A program made the position numbers and the translations under genes. From NCBI RefSeq assembly GCF_947179515.1, contig NC_067477.1, positions 143,258,465 through 143,322,464 of the forward strand: 64,000 nt of DNA, in the 5' to 3' direction. Position 1 is the first letter of the stretch. The number at the start of each line of letters is the position of its first letter. This DNA comes from Apodemus sylvaticus. Lineage: Eukaryota > Chordata > Mammalia > Rodentia > Muridae. The notes below the pieces were generated by a model that saw nothing but the letters and a program-made list of their open reading frames with translations, was not told where the DNA came from and made no database searches. Below are positions 38,071 through 49,749 of this stretch, in pieces.

Positions 38071-39578
38071 GCTACACACTTAGACATACACGCAACATGA
38101 AAGCTTTTCGACTTACAACGTGTTGTTTAGGAAAAACAAGATAATTTCGCACAATGCCGGATTTCCTTAAAACGTGATTTTCTGAAAAATTATGACGAAA
38201 GAAAATTCTCCTTTTGGTTCTCTTTAGATGCTACATGTTAAGACGTACACGCCACAACAATTCTTTTCGAGATACAACGTGTGGTTTTGGAGATACAAGC
38301 TAATTTTGTACTATGCGTTATTTCTTCTCGTAAAGAGTTTCCAATGCGTACGTATATGTCTTTACTCTGCAAAACTGTATTTCCTTATGAAGTGGTATTC
38401 TTACATATCCTTTCGAGAGAAAACTGTCCTGTGCCTTCTCTTTTGAGGCTACACACTTAGACATACACGCAACATGAAAGCTTTTCGACTTACAACGTGT
38501 TGTTTAGGAAAAACAAGATAATTTCGCACGATGCGGGATTTCCTTAAAACGTGATTTTCTGAAAAATTTTGACGAAAGAAAATTCTCCTTTTGGTTCTCT
38601 TTAGATGCTACATGTTAAGACGTACACGCCACAACAATTCTTTTCGAGATACAACGTGTAGTTTTGGAGATACAAGCTAATTTTGTACTATGCGTTATTT
38701 CTTCTCCTAAAGAGTTTCCAATGCGTACGTATATGTCTTTACTCTGCAAAACTGTATTTCCTTATGAAGTGGTATTCTTACATATCCTTTCGAGAGAAAA
38801 CTGTCCTGTGCCTTCTCTTTTGAGGCTACACACTTAGACATACACGCAACATGAAAGCTTTTCGACTTACAACGTGTTGTTTAGGAAAAACAAGATAATT
38901 TCGCACGATGCGGGATTTCCTTAAAACGTGATTTTCTGAAAAATTTTGACGAAAGAAAATTCTCCTTTTGGTTCTCTTTAGATGCTACATGTTAAGACGT
39001 ACACGCCACAACAATTCTTTTCGAGATACAACGTGTAGTTTTGGAGATACAAGCTAATTTTGTACTATGCGTTATTTCTTCTCATAAAGAGTTTCCAATG
39101 CGTACGTATATGTCTTTACTCTGCAAAACTGTATTTCCTTATGAAGTGGTATTCTTACATATCCTTTCGAGAGAAAACTGTCCTGTGCCTTCTCTTTTGA
39201 GGCTACACACTTAGACATACACGCAACATGAAAGCTTTTCGACTTACAACGTGTTGTTTAGGAAAAACAAGATAATTTCGCACGATGCGGGATTTTCTTA
39301 AAAGGTGATTTTCTGAAAAATTTTGACGAAAGAAAAGTCTCCTTTTGGTTCTCTTTAGATGCCACATGTTAAGACGTACACGCCACAACAATTCTTTTCG
39401 AGATACAACGTGTAGTTTTGGAGATACAAGCTAATTTTGTACTATGCGTTATTTCTTCTCGTAAAGAGTTTCCAATGCGTACGTATATGTCTTTACTCTG
39501 CAAAACTGTATTTCCTTATGAAGTGGTATTCTTACATATCCTTTCGAGAGAAAACTGTCCTGTGCCTTCTCTTTTGAG
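38071..39578 (+). repeat. Four-monomer haplotype block, copy 2
   Basis: Monomers 102-105 correspond to monomers 88-91. Monomer 102 has cgcacaatg plus a private ccgg that breaks the box core. Monomer 103 has ctcctaaag where monomer 89 has gagtacatat, so the block is not a perfect copy. Confidence 0.6.
38145..38161 (+). other. Broken box, monomer 102 (CGGG to CCGG)
   Basis: The second core block reads CCGG. A variable position is also changed (CACA), as in monomer 88. Confidence 0.8.
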
Positions 39579-42291
39579 GCTACACACTTAGACATACACG
39601 CAACATGAAAGCTTTTCGACTTACAACGTGTTGTTTAGGAAAAACAAGATAATTTCGCACGATGCGGGATTTCCTTAAAACGTGATTTTCTGAAAAATTT
39701 TGACGAAAGAAAATTCTCCTTTTGGTTCTCTTTAGATGCTACATGTTAAGACGTACACGCCACAACAATTCTTTTCGAGATACAACGTGTAGTTTTGGAG
39801 ATACAAGCTAATTTTGTACTATGCGTTATTTCTTCTCGTAAAGAGTTTCCAATGCGTACGTATATGTCTTTACTCTGCAAAACTGTATTTCCTTATGAAG
39901 TGGTATTCTTACATATCCTTTCGAGAGAAAACTGTCCTGTGCCTTCTCTTTTGAGGCTACACACTTAGACATACACGCAACATGAAAGCTTTTCGACTTA
40001 CAACGTGTTGTTTAGGAAAAACAAGATAATTTCGCACGATGCGGGATTTCCTTAAAACGTGATTTTCTGAAAAATGTTGACGAAAGAAAATTCTCCTTTT
40101 GGTTCTCTTTAGATGCTACATGTTAATACGTACACGCCACAACAATTCTTTTCGAGATACAACGTGTGGTTTTGGAGATACAAGCTAATTTTGTACTATG
40201 CGTTATTTCTTCTCGTAAAGAGTTTCCAATGCGTACGTATATGTCTTTACTCTGCAAAACTGTATTTCCTTATGAAGTGGTATTCTTACATATCCTTTCG
40301 AGAGAAAACTGTCCTGTGCCTTCTCTTTTGAGGCTACACACTTAGACATACACGCAACATGAAAGCTTTTCGACTTACAACGTGTTGTTTAGGAAAAACA
40401 AGATAATTTCGCACGATGCGGGATTTCCTTAAAACGTGATTTTCTGAAAAATTTTGACGAAAGAAAATTCTCCTTTTGGTTCCCTTTAGATGCTACATGT
40501 TAAGACGTACACGCCACAACAATTCTTTTCGAGATACAACGTGTAGTTTTGGAGATACAAGCTAATTTTGTACTATGCGTTATTTCTTCTCCTAAAGAGT
40601 TTCCAATGCGTACATATATGTCTTTACTCTGCAAAACTGTATTTCCTTATGAAGTGGTATTCTTACATATCCTTTCGAGAGAAAACTGTCCTGTGCCTTC
40701 TCTTTTGAGGCTACACACTTAGACATACACGCAACATGAAAGCTTTTCGACTTACAACGTGTTGTTTAGGAAAAACAAGATAATTTCGCACGATGCGGGA
40801 TTTCCTTAAAACGTGATTTTCTGAAAAATTTTGACGAAAGAAAATTCTCCTTTTGGTTCTCTTTAGATGCTACATGTTAAGACGTACACGCCACAACAAT
40901 TCTTTTCGAGATACAACGTGTAGTTTTGGAGATACAAGCTAATTTTGTACTATGCGTTATTTCTTCTCGTAAAGAGTTTCCAATGCGTACGTATATGTCT
41001 TTACTCTGCAAAACTGTATTTCCTTATGAAGTGGTATTCTTACATATCCTTTCGAGAGAAAACTGTCCTGTGCCTTCTCTTTTGAGGCTACACACTTAGA
41101 CATACACGCAACATGAAAGCTTTTCGACTTACAACGTGTTGTTTAGGAAAAACAAGATAATTTCGCACGATGCGGGATTTCCTTAAAACGTGATTTTCTG
41201 AAAAATTTTGACGAAAGAAAATTCTCCTTTTGGTTCTCTTTAGATGCTACATGTTAATACGTACACGCCACAACAATTCTTTTCGAGATACAATGTGTGG
41301 TTTTGGAGATACAAGCTAATTTTGTACTATGCGTTATTTCTTCTCGTAAAGCGTTTCCAATGCGTACGTATATGTCTTTACTCTGCAAAACTGTATTTCC
41401 TTATGAAGTGGTATTCTTACATATCCTTTCGAGAGAAAACTGTCCTGTGCCTTCTCTTTTGAGGCTACACACTTAGACATACACGCAACATGAAAGCTTT
41501 TCGACTTACAACGTGTTGTTTAGGAAAAACAAGATAATTTCGCACGATGCGGGATTTCCTTAAAACGTGATTTTCTGAAAAATTTTGACGAAAGAAAATT
41601 CTCCTTTTGGTTCCCTTTAGATGCTACATGTTAAGACGTACACGCCACAACAATTCTTTTCGAGATACAACGTGTAGTTTTGGAGATACAAGCTAATTTT
41701 GTACTATGCGTTATTTCTTCTCTTAAAGAGTTTCCAATGCGTACGTATATGTCTTTACTCTGCAAAACTGTATTTCCTTATGAAGTGGTATTCTTACATA
41801 TCCTTTCGAGAGAAAACTGTCCTGTGCCTTCTCTTTTGAGGCTACACACTTAGACATACACGCAACATGAAAGCTTTTCGACTTACAACGTGTTGTTTAG
41901 GAAAAACAAGATAATTTCGCACGATGCGGGATTTCCTTAAAACGTGATTTTCTGAAAAATTTTGACGAAAGAAAATTCTCCTTTTGGTTCTCTTTAGATG
42001 CTACATGTTAAGACGTACACGCCACAACAATTCTTTTCGAGATACAACGTGTAGTTTTGGAGATACAAGCTAATTTTGTACTATGCGTTATTTCTTCTCG
42101 TAAAGAGTTTCCAATGCATACGTATATGTCTTTACTCTGCAAAACTGTATTTCCTTATGAAGTGGTATTCTTACATATCCTTTCGAGAGAAAACTGTCCT
42201 GTGCCTTCTCTTTTGAGGCTACACACTTAGACATACACGCAACATGAAAGCTTTTCGACTTACAACGTGTTGTTTAGGAAAAACAAGATAA

Positions 42292-42308
42292 TTTCGCACG
42301 ATGAGGGA
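42292..42308 (+). other. Broken box, monomer 113 (CGGG to AGGG)
   Basis: A single-copy transversion at the first base of the second core block. Confidence 0.8.
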
Positions 42309-42971
42309 TTTCCTTAAAACGTGATTTTCTGAAAAATTTTGACGAAAGAAAATTCTCCTTTTGGTTCTCTTTAGATGCCACATGTTAAGACGTACACGCC
42401 ACAACAATTCTTTTCGAGATACAACGTGTAGTTTTGGAGATACAAGCTAATTTTGTACTATGCGTTATTTCTTCTCGTAAAGAGTTTCCAATGCGTACGT
42501 ATATGTCTTTACTCTGCAAAACTGTATTTCCTTATGAAGTGGTATTCTTACATATCCTTTCGAGAGAAAACTGTCCTGTGCCTTCTCTTTTGAGGCTACA
42601 CACTTAGACATACACGCAACATGAAAGCTTTTCGACTTACAAAGTGTTGTTTAGGAAAAACAAGATAATTTCGCACGATGCGGGATTTCCTTAAAACGTG
42701 ATTTTCTGAAAAATTTTGACGAAAGAAAATTCTCCTTTTGGTTCTCTTTAGATGCTACATGTTAAGACGTACACGCCACAACAATTCTTTTCGAGATACA
42801 ACGTGTAGTTTTGGAGATACAAGCTAATTTTGTACTATGCGTTATTTCTTCTCGTAAAGAGTTTCCAATGCGTACGTATATGTCTTTACTCTGCAAAACT
42901 GTATTTCCTTATGAAGTGGTATTCTTACATATCCTTTCGAGAGAAAACTGTCCTGTGCCTTCTCTTTTGAG

Positions 42972-45900
42972 GCTACACACTTAGACATACACGCAACATG
43001 AAAGCTTTTCGACTTACAACGTGTTGTTTAGGAAAAACAAGATAATTTCGCACGATGCGGGATTTCCTTAACGTGATTTTCTGAAAAATTTTGACGAAAG
43101 AAAATTCTCCTTTTGGTTCTCTTTAGATGCTACATGTTAAGACGTACACGCCACAACAATTCTTTTCGAGATACAACGTGTAGTTTTGGAGATACAAGCT
43201 AATTTTGTACTATGCGTTATTTCTTCTCGTAAAGAGTTTCCAATGCGTACGTATATGTCTTTACTCTGCAAAACTGTATTTCCTTATGAAGTGGTATTCT
43301 TACATATCCTTTCGAGAGAAAACTGTCCTGTGCCTTCTCTTTTGAGGCTACACACTTAGACATACACGCAACATGAAAGCTTTTCGACTTACAACGTGTT
43401 GTTTAGGAAAAACAAGATAATTTCGCACGATGCGGGATTTCCTTAAAACGTGATTTTCTGAAAAATTTTGACGAAAGAAAATTCTCCTTTTGGTTCTCTT
43501 TAGATGCTACATGTTAGACGTACACGCCACAACAATTCTTTTCGAGATACAACGTGTGGTTTTGGAGATACAAGCTAATTTTGTACTATGCGTTATTTCT
43601 TCTTGTAAAGAGTTTCCAATGCGTACGTATATGTCTTTACTCTGCAAAACTGTATTTCCTTATGAAGTGGTATTCTTACATATCCTTTCGAGAGAAAACT
43701 GTCCTGTGCCTTCTCTTTTCAGGCTACACACTTAGACATACACGCAACATGAAAGCTTTTCGACTTACAACGTGTTGTTTAGGAAAAACAAGATAATTTC
43801 GCACGATGCGGGATTTCCTTAAAACGTGATTTTCTGAAAAATTTTGACGAAAGAAAATTCTCCTTTTGGTTCTCTTTAGATGCTACATGTTAAGACGTAC
43901 ACGCCACAACAATTCTTTTCGAGATACAACGTGTAGTTTTGGAGATACAAGCTAATTTTGTACTATGCGTTATTTCTTCCCGTAAAGAATTTCCAATGCG
44001 TACGTATATGTCTTTACTCTGCAAAACTGTATTTCCTTATGAAGTGGTATTCTTACATATCCTTTCGAGAGAAAACTGTCCTGTGCCTTCTCTTTTGAGG
44101 CTACACACTTAGACATACACGCAACATGAAAGCTTTTCGACTTACAACGTGTTGTTTAGGAAAAACAAGATAATTTCGCACGATGCGGGATTTCCTTAAA
44201 ACGTGATTTTCTGAAAAATTTTGACGAAAGAAAATTCTCCTTTTGGTTCTCTTTAGATGCTACATGTTAAGACGTACACGCCACAACAATTCTTTTCGAG
44301 ATACAACGTGTGGTTTTGGAGATACAAGCTAATTTTGTACTATGCGTTATTTCTTCTTGTAAAGAGTTTCCAATGCGTACGTATATGTCTTTACTCTGCA
44401 AAACTGTATTTCCTTATGAAGTGGTATTCTTACATATCCTTTCGAGAGAAAACTGTCCTGTGCCTTCTCTTTTGAGGCTACACACTTAGACATACACGCA
44501 ACATGAAAGCTTTTCGACTTACAACGTGTTGTTTAGAAAAAACAAGATAATTTCGCACGATGCGGGATTTCCTTAAAACGTGATTTTCTGAAAAATTTTG
44601 ACGAAAGAAAATTCTCCTTTTGGTTCTCTTTAGATGCTACATGTTAAGACGTACACGCCACAACAATTCTTTTCGAGATACAACGTATGGTTTTGGAGAT
44701 ACAAGCTAATTTTGTACTATGCGTTATTTCTTCTCGTAAAGAGTTTCCAATGCGTACGTATATGTCTTTACTCTGCAAAACTGTATTTCTTTATGAAGTG
44801 GTATTCTTACATATCCTTTCGAGAGAAAACTGTCCTGTGCCTTCTCTTTTGAGGCTACACACATAGACATACACGCAACATGAAAGCTTTTCGACTTACA
44901 ACATGTTGTTTAGGAAAAACAAGATAATTTCGCACGATGCGGGATTTCCTTAAAACGTGATTTTCTGAAAAATTTTGACGAAAGAAAATTCTCCTTTTGG
45001 TTCTCTTTAGATGCTACATGTTAAGACGTACACGCCACAACAATTCTTTTCGAGATACAACGTGTAGTTTTGGAGATACAAGCTAATTTTGTACTATGCG
45101 TTATTTCTTCTCGTAAAGAGTTTCCAATGCGTACGTATATGTCTTTACTCTGCAAAACTGTATTTCCTTATGAAGTGGTATTCTTACATATCCTTTCGAG
45201 AGAAAACTGTCCTGTGCCTTCTCTTTTGAGGCTACACACTTAGACATACACGCAACATGAAAGCTTTTCGACTTACAACGTGTTGTTTAGGAAAAACAAG
45301 ATAATTTCGCACGATGCGGGATTTCCTTAAAACGTGATTTTCTGAAAAATTTTGACGAAAGAAAATTCTCCTTTTGGTTCTCTTTAGATGCTACATGTTA
45401 AGACGTACACGCCACAACAATTCTTTTTGAGATACAACGTGTAGTTTTGGAGATACAAGCTAATTTTGTACTATGCGTTATTTCTTCTCATAAAGAGTTT
45501 CCAGTGCGTACGTATATGTCTTTACTCTGCAAAACTGTATTTCCTTATGAAGTGGTATTCTTACATATCCTTTCGAGAGAAAACTGTCCTGTGCCTTCTC
45601 TTTTGAGGCTACACACATAGACATACACGCAACATGAAAGCTTTTCGACTTACAACGTGTTGTTTAGGAAAAACAAGATAATTTCGCACGATGCGGGATT
45701 TCCTTAAAACGTGATTTTCTGAAAAATTTTGACGAAAGAAAATTCTCCTTTTGGTTCTCTTTAGATGCTACATGTTAAGACGTACACGCCACAACAATTC
45801 TTTTCGAGATACAACGTGTAGTTTTGGAGATACAAGCTAATTTTGTACTATGCGTTATTTCTTCTCGTAAAGAGTATCCAATGCGTACGTATATGTCTTT

Positions 45901-46360
45901 ACTCTGCAAAACTGTATTTCCTTATGAAGTGGTATTCTTACATATCCTTTCGAGAGAAAACTGTCCTGTGCCTTCTCTTTTGAGGCTACACACTTAGACA
46001 TACACGCAACATGAAAGCTTTTCGACTTACAACGTGTTGTTTAGGAAAAACAAGATAATTTCGCACGATGCGGGATTTCCTTAAAACGTGATTTTCTGAA
46101 AAATTTTGACGAAAGAAAATTCTCCTTTTGGTTCTCTTTAGATGCTACATGTTAGACGTACACGCCACAACAATTCTTTTCGAGATACAACGTGTGGTTT
46201 TGGAGATACAAGCTAATTTTGTACTATGCGTTATTTCTTCTTGTAAAGAGTTTCCAATGCGTACGTATATGTCTTTACTCTGCAAAACTGTATTTCCTTA
46301 TGAAGTGGTATTCTTACATATCCTTTTGAGAGAAAACTGTCCTGTGCCTTCTCTTTTGAG
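42972..46360 (+). repeat. Zone V: nine-monomer block later duplicated at +10 monomers
   Basis: Monomers 115-123. Monomer 115 lacks 2 bp (ccttaacgtg). Monomer 116 has gttagacg (1-bp loss) and cttttcagg. Monomer 117 has tcccgtaaag. Monomer 118 has gtgtggttt with cttgtaaag. Monomer 119 has tttagaaaaaac, gtatggttt and tttctttatg. Monomer 120 has cacatagac and acatgttg. Monomer 121 has tttttgag and ccagtgcg. Monomer 122 has cacatagac and gagtatcc. Monomer 123 has gttagacg. Monomers 125-132 repeat 115-122 beginning at 46738. Confidence 0.85.
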
Positions 46361-47488
46361 GCTACACACTTAGACATACACGCAACATGAAAGCTTTTCG
46401 ACTTACAACGTGTTGTTTAGGAAAAACAAGATAATTTCGCACGATGCGGGATTTCCTTAAAACGTGATTTTCTGAAAAATTTTGACGAAAGAAAATTCTC
46501 CTTTTGGTTCTCTTTAGATGCTACATGTTAAGACGTACACGCCACAACAATTCTTTTCGAGATACAACGTGTAGTTTTGGAGATACAAGCTAATTTTGTA
46601 CTATGCGTTATTTCTTCTCGTAAAGAGTTTCCAATGCGTACGTATATGTCTTTACTCTGCAAAACTGTATTTCCATATGATGTGGTATTCTTACATATCC
46701 TTTCGAGAGAAAACTGTCCTGTGCCTTCTCTTTTGAGGCTACACACTTAGACATACACGCAACATGAAAGCTTTTCGACTTACAACGTGTTGTTTAGGAA
46801 AAACAAGATAATTTCGCACGATGCGGGATTTCCTTAACGTGATTTTCTGAAAAATTTTGACGAAAGAAAATTCTCCTTTTGGTTCTCTTTAGATGCTACA
46901 TGTTAAGACGTACACGCCACAACAATTCTTTTCGAGATACAACGTGTAGTTTTGGAGATACAAGCTAATTTTGTACTATGCGTTATTTCTTCTCGTAAAG
47001 AGTTTCCAATGCGTACGTATATGTCTTTACTCTGCAAAACTGTATTTCCTTATGAAGTGGTATTCTTACATATCCTTTCGAGAGAAAACTGTCCTGTGCC
47101 TTCTCTTTTGAGGCTACACACTTAGACATACACGCAACATGAAAGCTTTTCGACTTACAACGTGTTGTTTAGGAAAAACAAGATAATTTCGCACGATGCG
47201 GGATTTCCTTAAAACGTGATTTTCTGAAAAATTTTGACGAAAGAAAATTCTCCTTTTGGTTCTCTTTAGATGCTACATGTTAGACGTACACGCCACAACA
47301 ATTCTTTTCGAGATACAACGTGTGGTTTTGGAGATACAAGCTAATTTTGTACTATGCGTTATTTCTTCTTGTAAAGAGTTTCCAATGCGTACGTATATGT
47401 CTTTACTCTGCAAAACTGTATTTCCTTATGAAGTGGTATTCTTACATATCCTTTCGAGAGAAAACTGTCCTGTGCCTTCTCTTTTCAG
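46361..47488 (+). repeat. Three monomers between the zone V blocks
   Basis: Monomer 124 has a private ccatatgatgtgg (near 46674). Monomer 125 has the same 2-bp loss as monomer 115. Monomer 126 has gttagacg, cttgtaaag and terminal ttcagg, like monomer 116. Monomers 125-126 begin the second copy of the 10-monomer-offset block. Confidence 0.75.
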
Positions 47489-49749
47489 GCTACACACTTA
47501 GACATACACGCAACATGAAAGCTTTTCGACTTACAACGTGTTGTTTAGGAAAAACAAGATAATTTCGCACGATGCGGGATTTCCTTAAAACGTGATTTTC
47601 TGAAAAATTTTGACGAAAGAAAATTCTCCTTTTGGTTCTCTTTAGATGCTACATGTTAAGACGTACACGCCACAACAATTCTTTTCGAGATACAACGTGT
47701 AGTTTTGGAGATACAAGCTAATTTTGTACTATGCGTTATTTCTTCCCGTAAAGAGTTTCCAATGCGTACGTATATGTCTTTACTCTGCAAAACTGTATTT
47801 CCTTATGAAGTGGTATTCTTACATATCCTTTCGAGAGAAAACTGTCCTGTGCCTTCTCTTTTGAGGCTACACACTTAGACATACACGCAACATGAAAGCT
47901 TTTCGACTTACAACGTGTTGTTTAGGAAAAACAAGATAATTTCGCACGATGCGGGATTTCCTTAAAACGTGATTTTCTGAAAAATTTTGACGAAAGAAAA
48001 TTCTCCTTTTGGTTCTCTTTAGATGCTACATGTTAAGACGTACACGCCACAACAATTCTTTTCGAGATACAACTGTGGTTTTGGAGATACAAGCTAATTT
48101 TGTACTATGCGTTATTTCTTCTTGTAAAGAGTTTCCAATGCGTACGTATATGTCTTTACTCTGCAAAACTGTATTTCCTTATGAAGTGGTATTCTTACAT
48201 ATCCTTTCGAGAGAAAACTGTCCTGTGCCTTCTCTTTTGAGGCTACACACTTAGACATACACGCAACATGAAAGCTTTTCGACTTACAACGTGTTGTTTA
48301 GAAAAAACAAGATAATTTCGCACGATGCGGGATTTCCTTAAAACGTGATTTTCTGAAAAATTTTGACGAAAGAAAATTCTCCTTTTGGTTCTCTTTAGAT
48401 GCTACATGTTAAGACGTACACGCCACAACAATTCTTTTCGAGATACAACGTATGGTTTTGGAGATACAAGCTAATTTTGTACTATGCGTTATTTCTTCTC
48501 GTAAAGAGTTTCCAATGCGTACGTATATGTCTTTACTCTGCAAAACTGTATTTCTTTATGAAGTGGTATTCTTACATATCCTTTCGAGAGAAAACTGTCC
48601 TGTGCCTTCTCTTTTGAGGCTACACACATAGACATACACGCAACATGAAAGCTTTTCGACTTACAACATGTTGTTTAGGAAAAACAAGATAATTTCGCAC
48701 GATGCGGGATTTCCTTAAAACGTGATTTTCTGAAAAATTTTGACGAAAGAAAATTCTCCTTTTGGTTCTCTTTAGATGCTACATGTTAAGACGTACACGC
48801 CACAACAATTCTTTTCGAGATACAACGTGTAGTTTTGGAGATACAAGCTAATTTTGTACTATGCGTTATTTCTTCTCGTAAAGAGTTTCCAATGCGTACG
48901 TATATGTCTTTACTCTGCAAAATTGTATTTCCTTATGAAGTGGTATTCTTACATATCCTTTCGAGAGAAAACTGTCCTGTGCCTTCTCTTTTGAGGCTAC
49001 ACACTTAGACATACACGCAACATGAAAGCTTTTCGACTTACAACGTGTTGTTTAGGAAAAACAAGATAATTTCGCACGATGCAGGATTTCCTTAAAACGT
49101 GATTTTCTGAAAAATTTTGACGAAAGAAAATTCTCCTTTTGGTTCTCTTTAGATGCTACATGTTAAGACGTACACGCCACAACAATTCTTTTTGAGATAC
49201 AACGTGTAGTTTTGGAGATACAAGCTAATTTTGTACTATGCGTTATTTCTTCTCGTAAAGAGTTTCCAGTGCGTACGTATATGTCTTTACTCTGCAAAAC
49301 TGTATTTCCTTATGAAGTGGTATTCTTACATATCCTTTCGAGAGAAAACTGTCCTGTGCCTTCTCTTTTGAGGCTACACACATAGACATACACGCAACAT
49401 GAAAGCTTTTCGACTTACAACGTGTTGTTTAGGAAAAACAAGATAATTTCGCACGATGCGGGATTTCCTTAAAACGTGATTTTCTGAAAAATTTTGACGA
49501 AAGAAAATTCTCCTTTTGGTTCTCTTTAGATGCCACATGTTAAGACGTACACGCCACAACAATTCTTTTCGAGATACAACGTGTAGTTTTGGAGATACAA
49601 GCTAATTTTGTACTATGCGTTATTTCTTCTCGTAAAGAGTATCCAATGCGTACGTATATGTCTTTACTCTGCAAAACTGTATTTCCTTATGAAGTGGTAT
49701 TCTTACATATCCTTTCGAGGGAAAACTGTCCTGTGCCTTCTCTTTTCAG
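47489..49749 (+). repeat. 6-monomer higher-order repeat, copy 1 (2261 bp)
   Basis: Monomers 127-132 have the order tcccgtaaag; caactgtgg with cttgtaaag (1-bp loss); tttagaaaaaac with gtatggttt; cacatagac with acatgttg; gatgcagg with ccagtgcg; cacatagac with gatgccac and gagtatcc. The same six-monomer order without the extra losses is at 43723-45984. Confidence 0.9.
49070..49086 (+). other. Broken box, monomer 131 (CGGG to CAGG)
   Basis: A CpG transition, shared with monomer 137 through the 6-monomer HOR and absent from the equivalent monomer 121. Confidence 0.8.

Larger units (their letters stand above)
23371..42971 (+). repeat. Zone IV: mosaic satellite region without a clean HOR
   Basis: Monomers 63-114. 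No single multi-monomer period dominates. Short haplotypes recur instead. taatacg with gtgtggttt is in monomers 63, 64, 67, 88, 93, 107 and 110. Monomers with ctcataaag directly precede gatgccac monomers at 29024, 33548, 36563 and 38825. aaactggcctg is in monomers 74, 92 and 96. ggttgtc with gataaaacg is in 66 and 83. Monomers 69, 70 and 94 each lost one base. No gene or other element is present. Confidence 0.8.

Noticed and set aside
43490..43735. 80-81 codon plus-strand frames (also near 46128, 47256, 48009, 50270, 52155)
   Set aside because: They come from 1-bp losses (gttagacg or caactgtgg) that join two satellite frames. Frame-disrupting indels spread through the array argue against coding.
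46528..46746. 72-codon minus-strand frame in monomer 124
   Set aside because: It is created by the private tgatgtgg substitution in a single monomer. There is no conservation in other copies.
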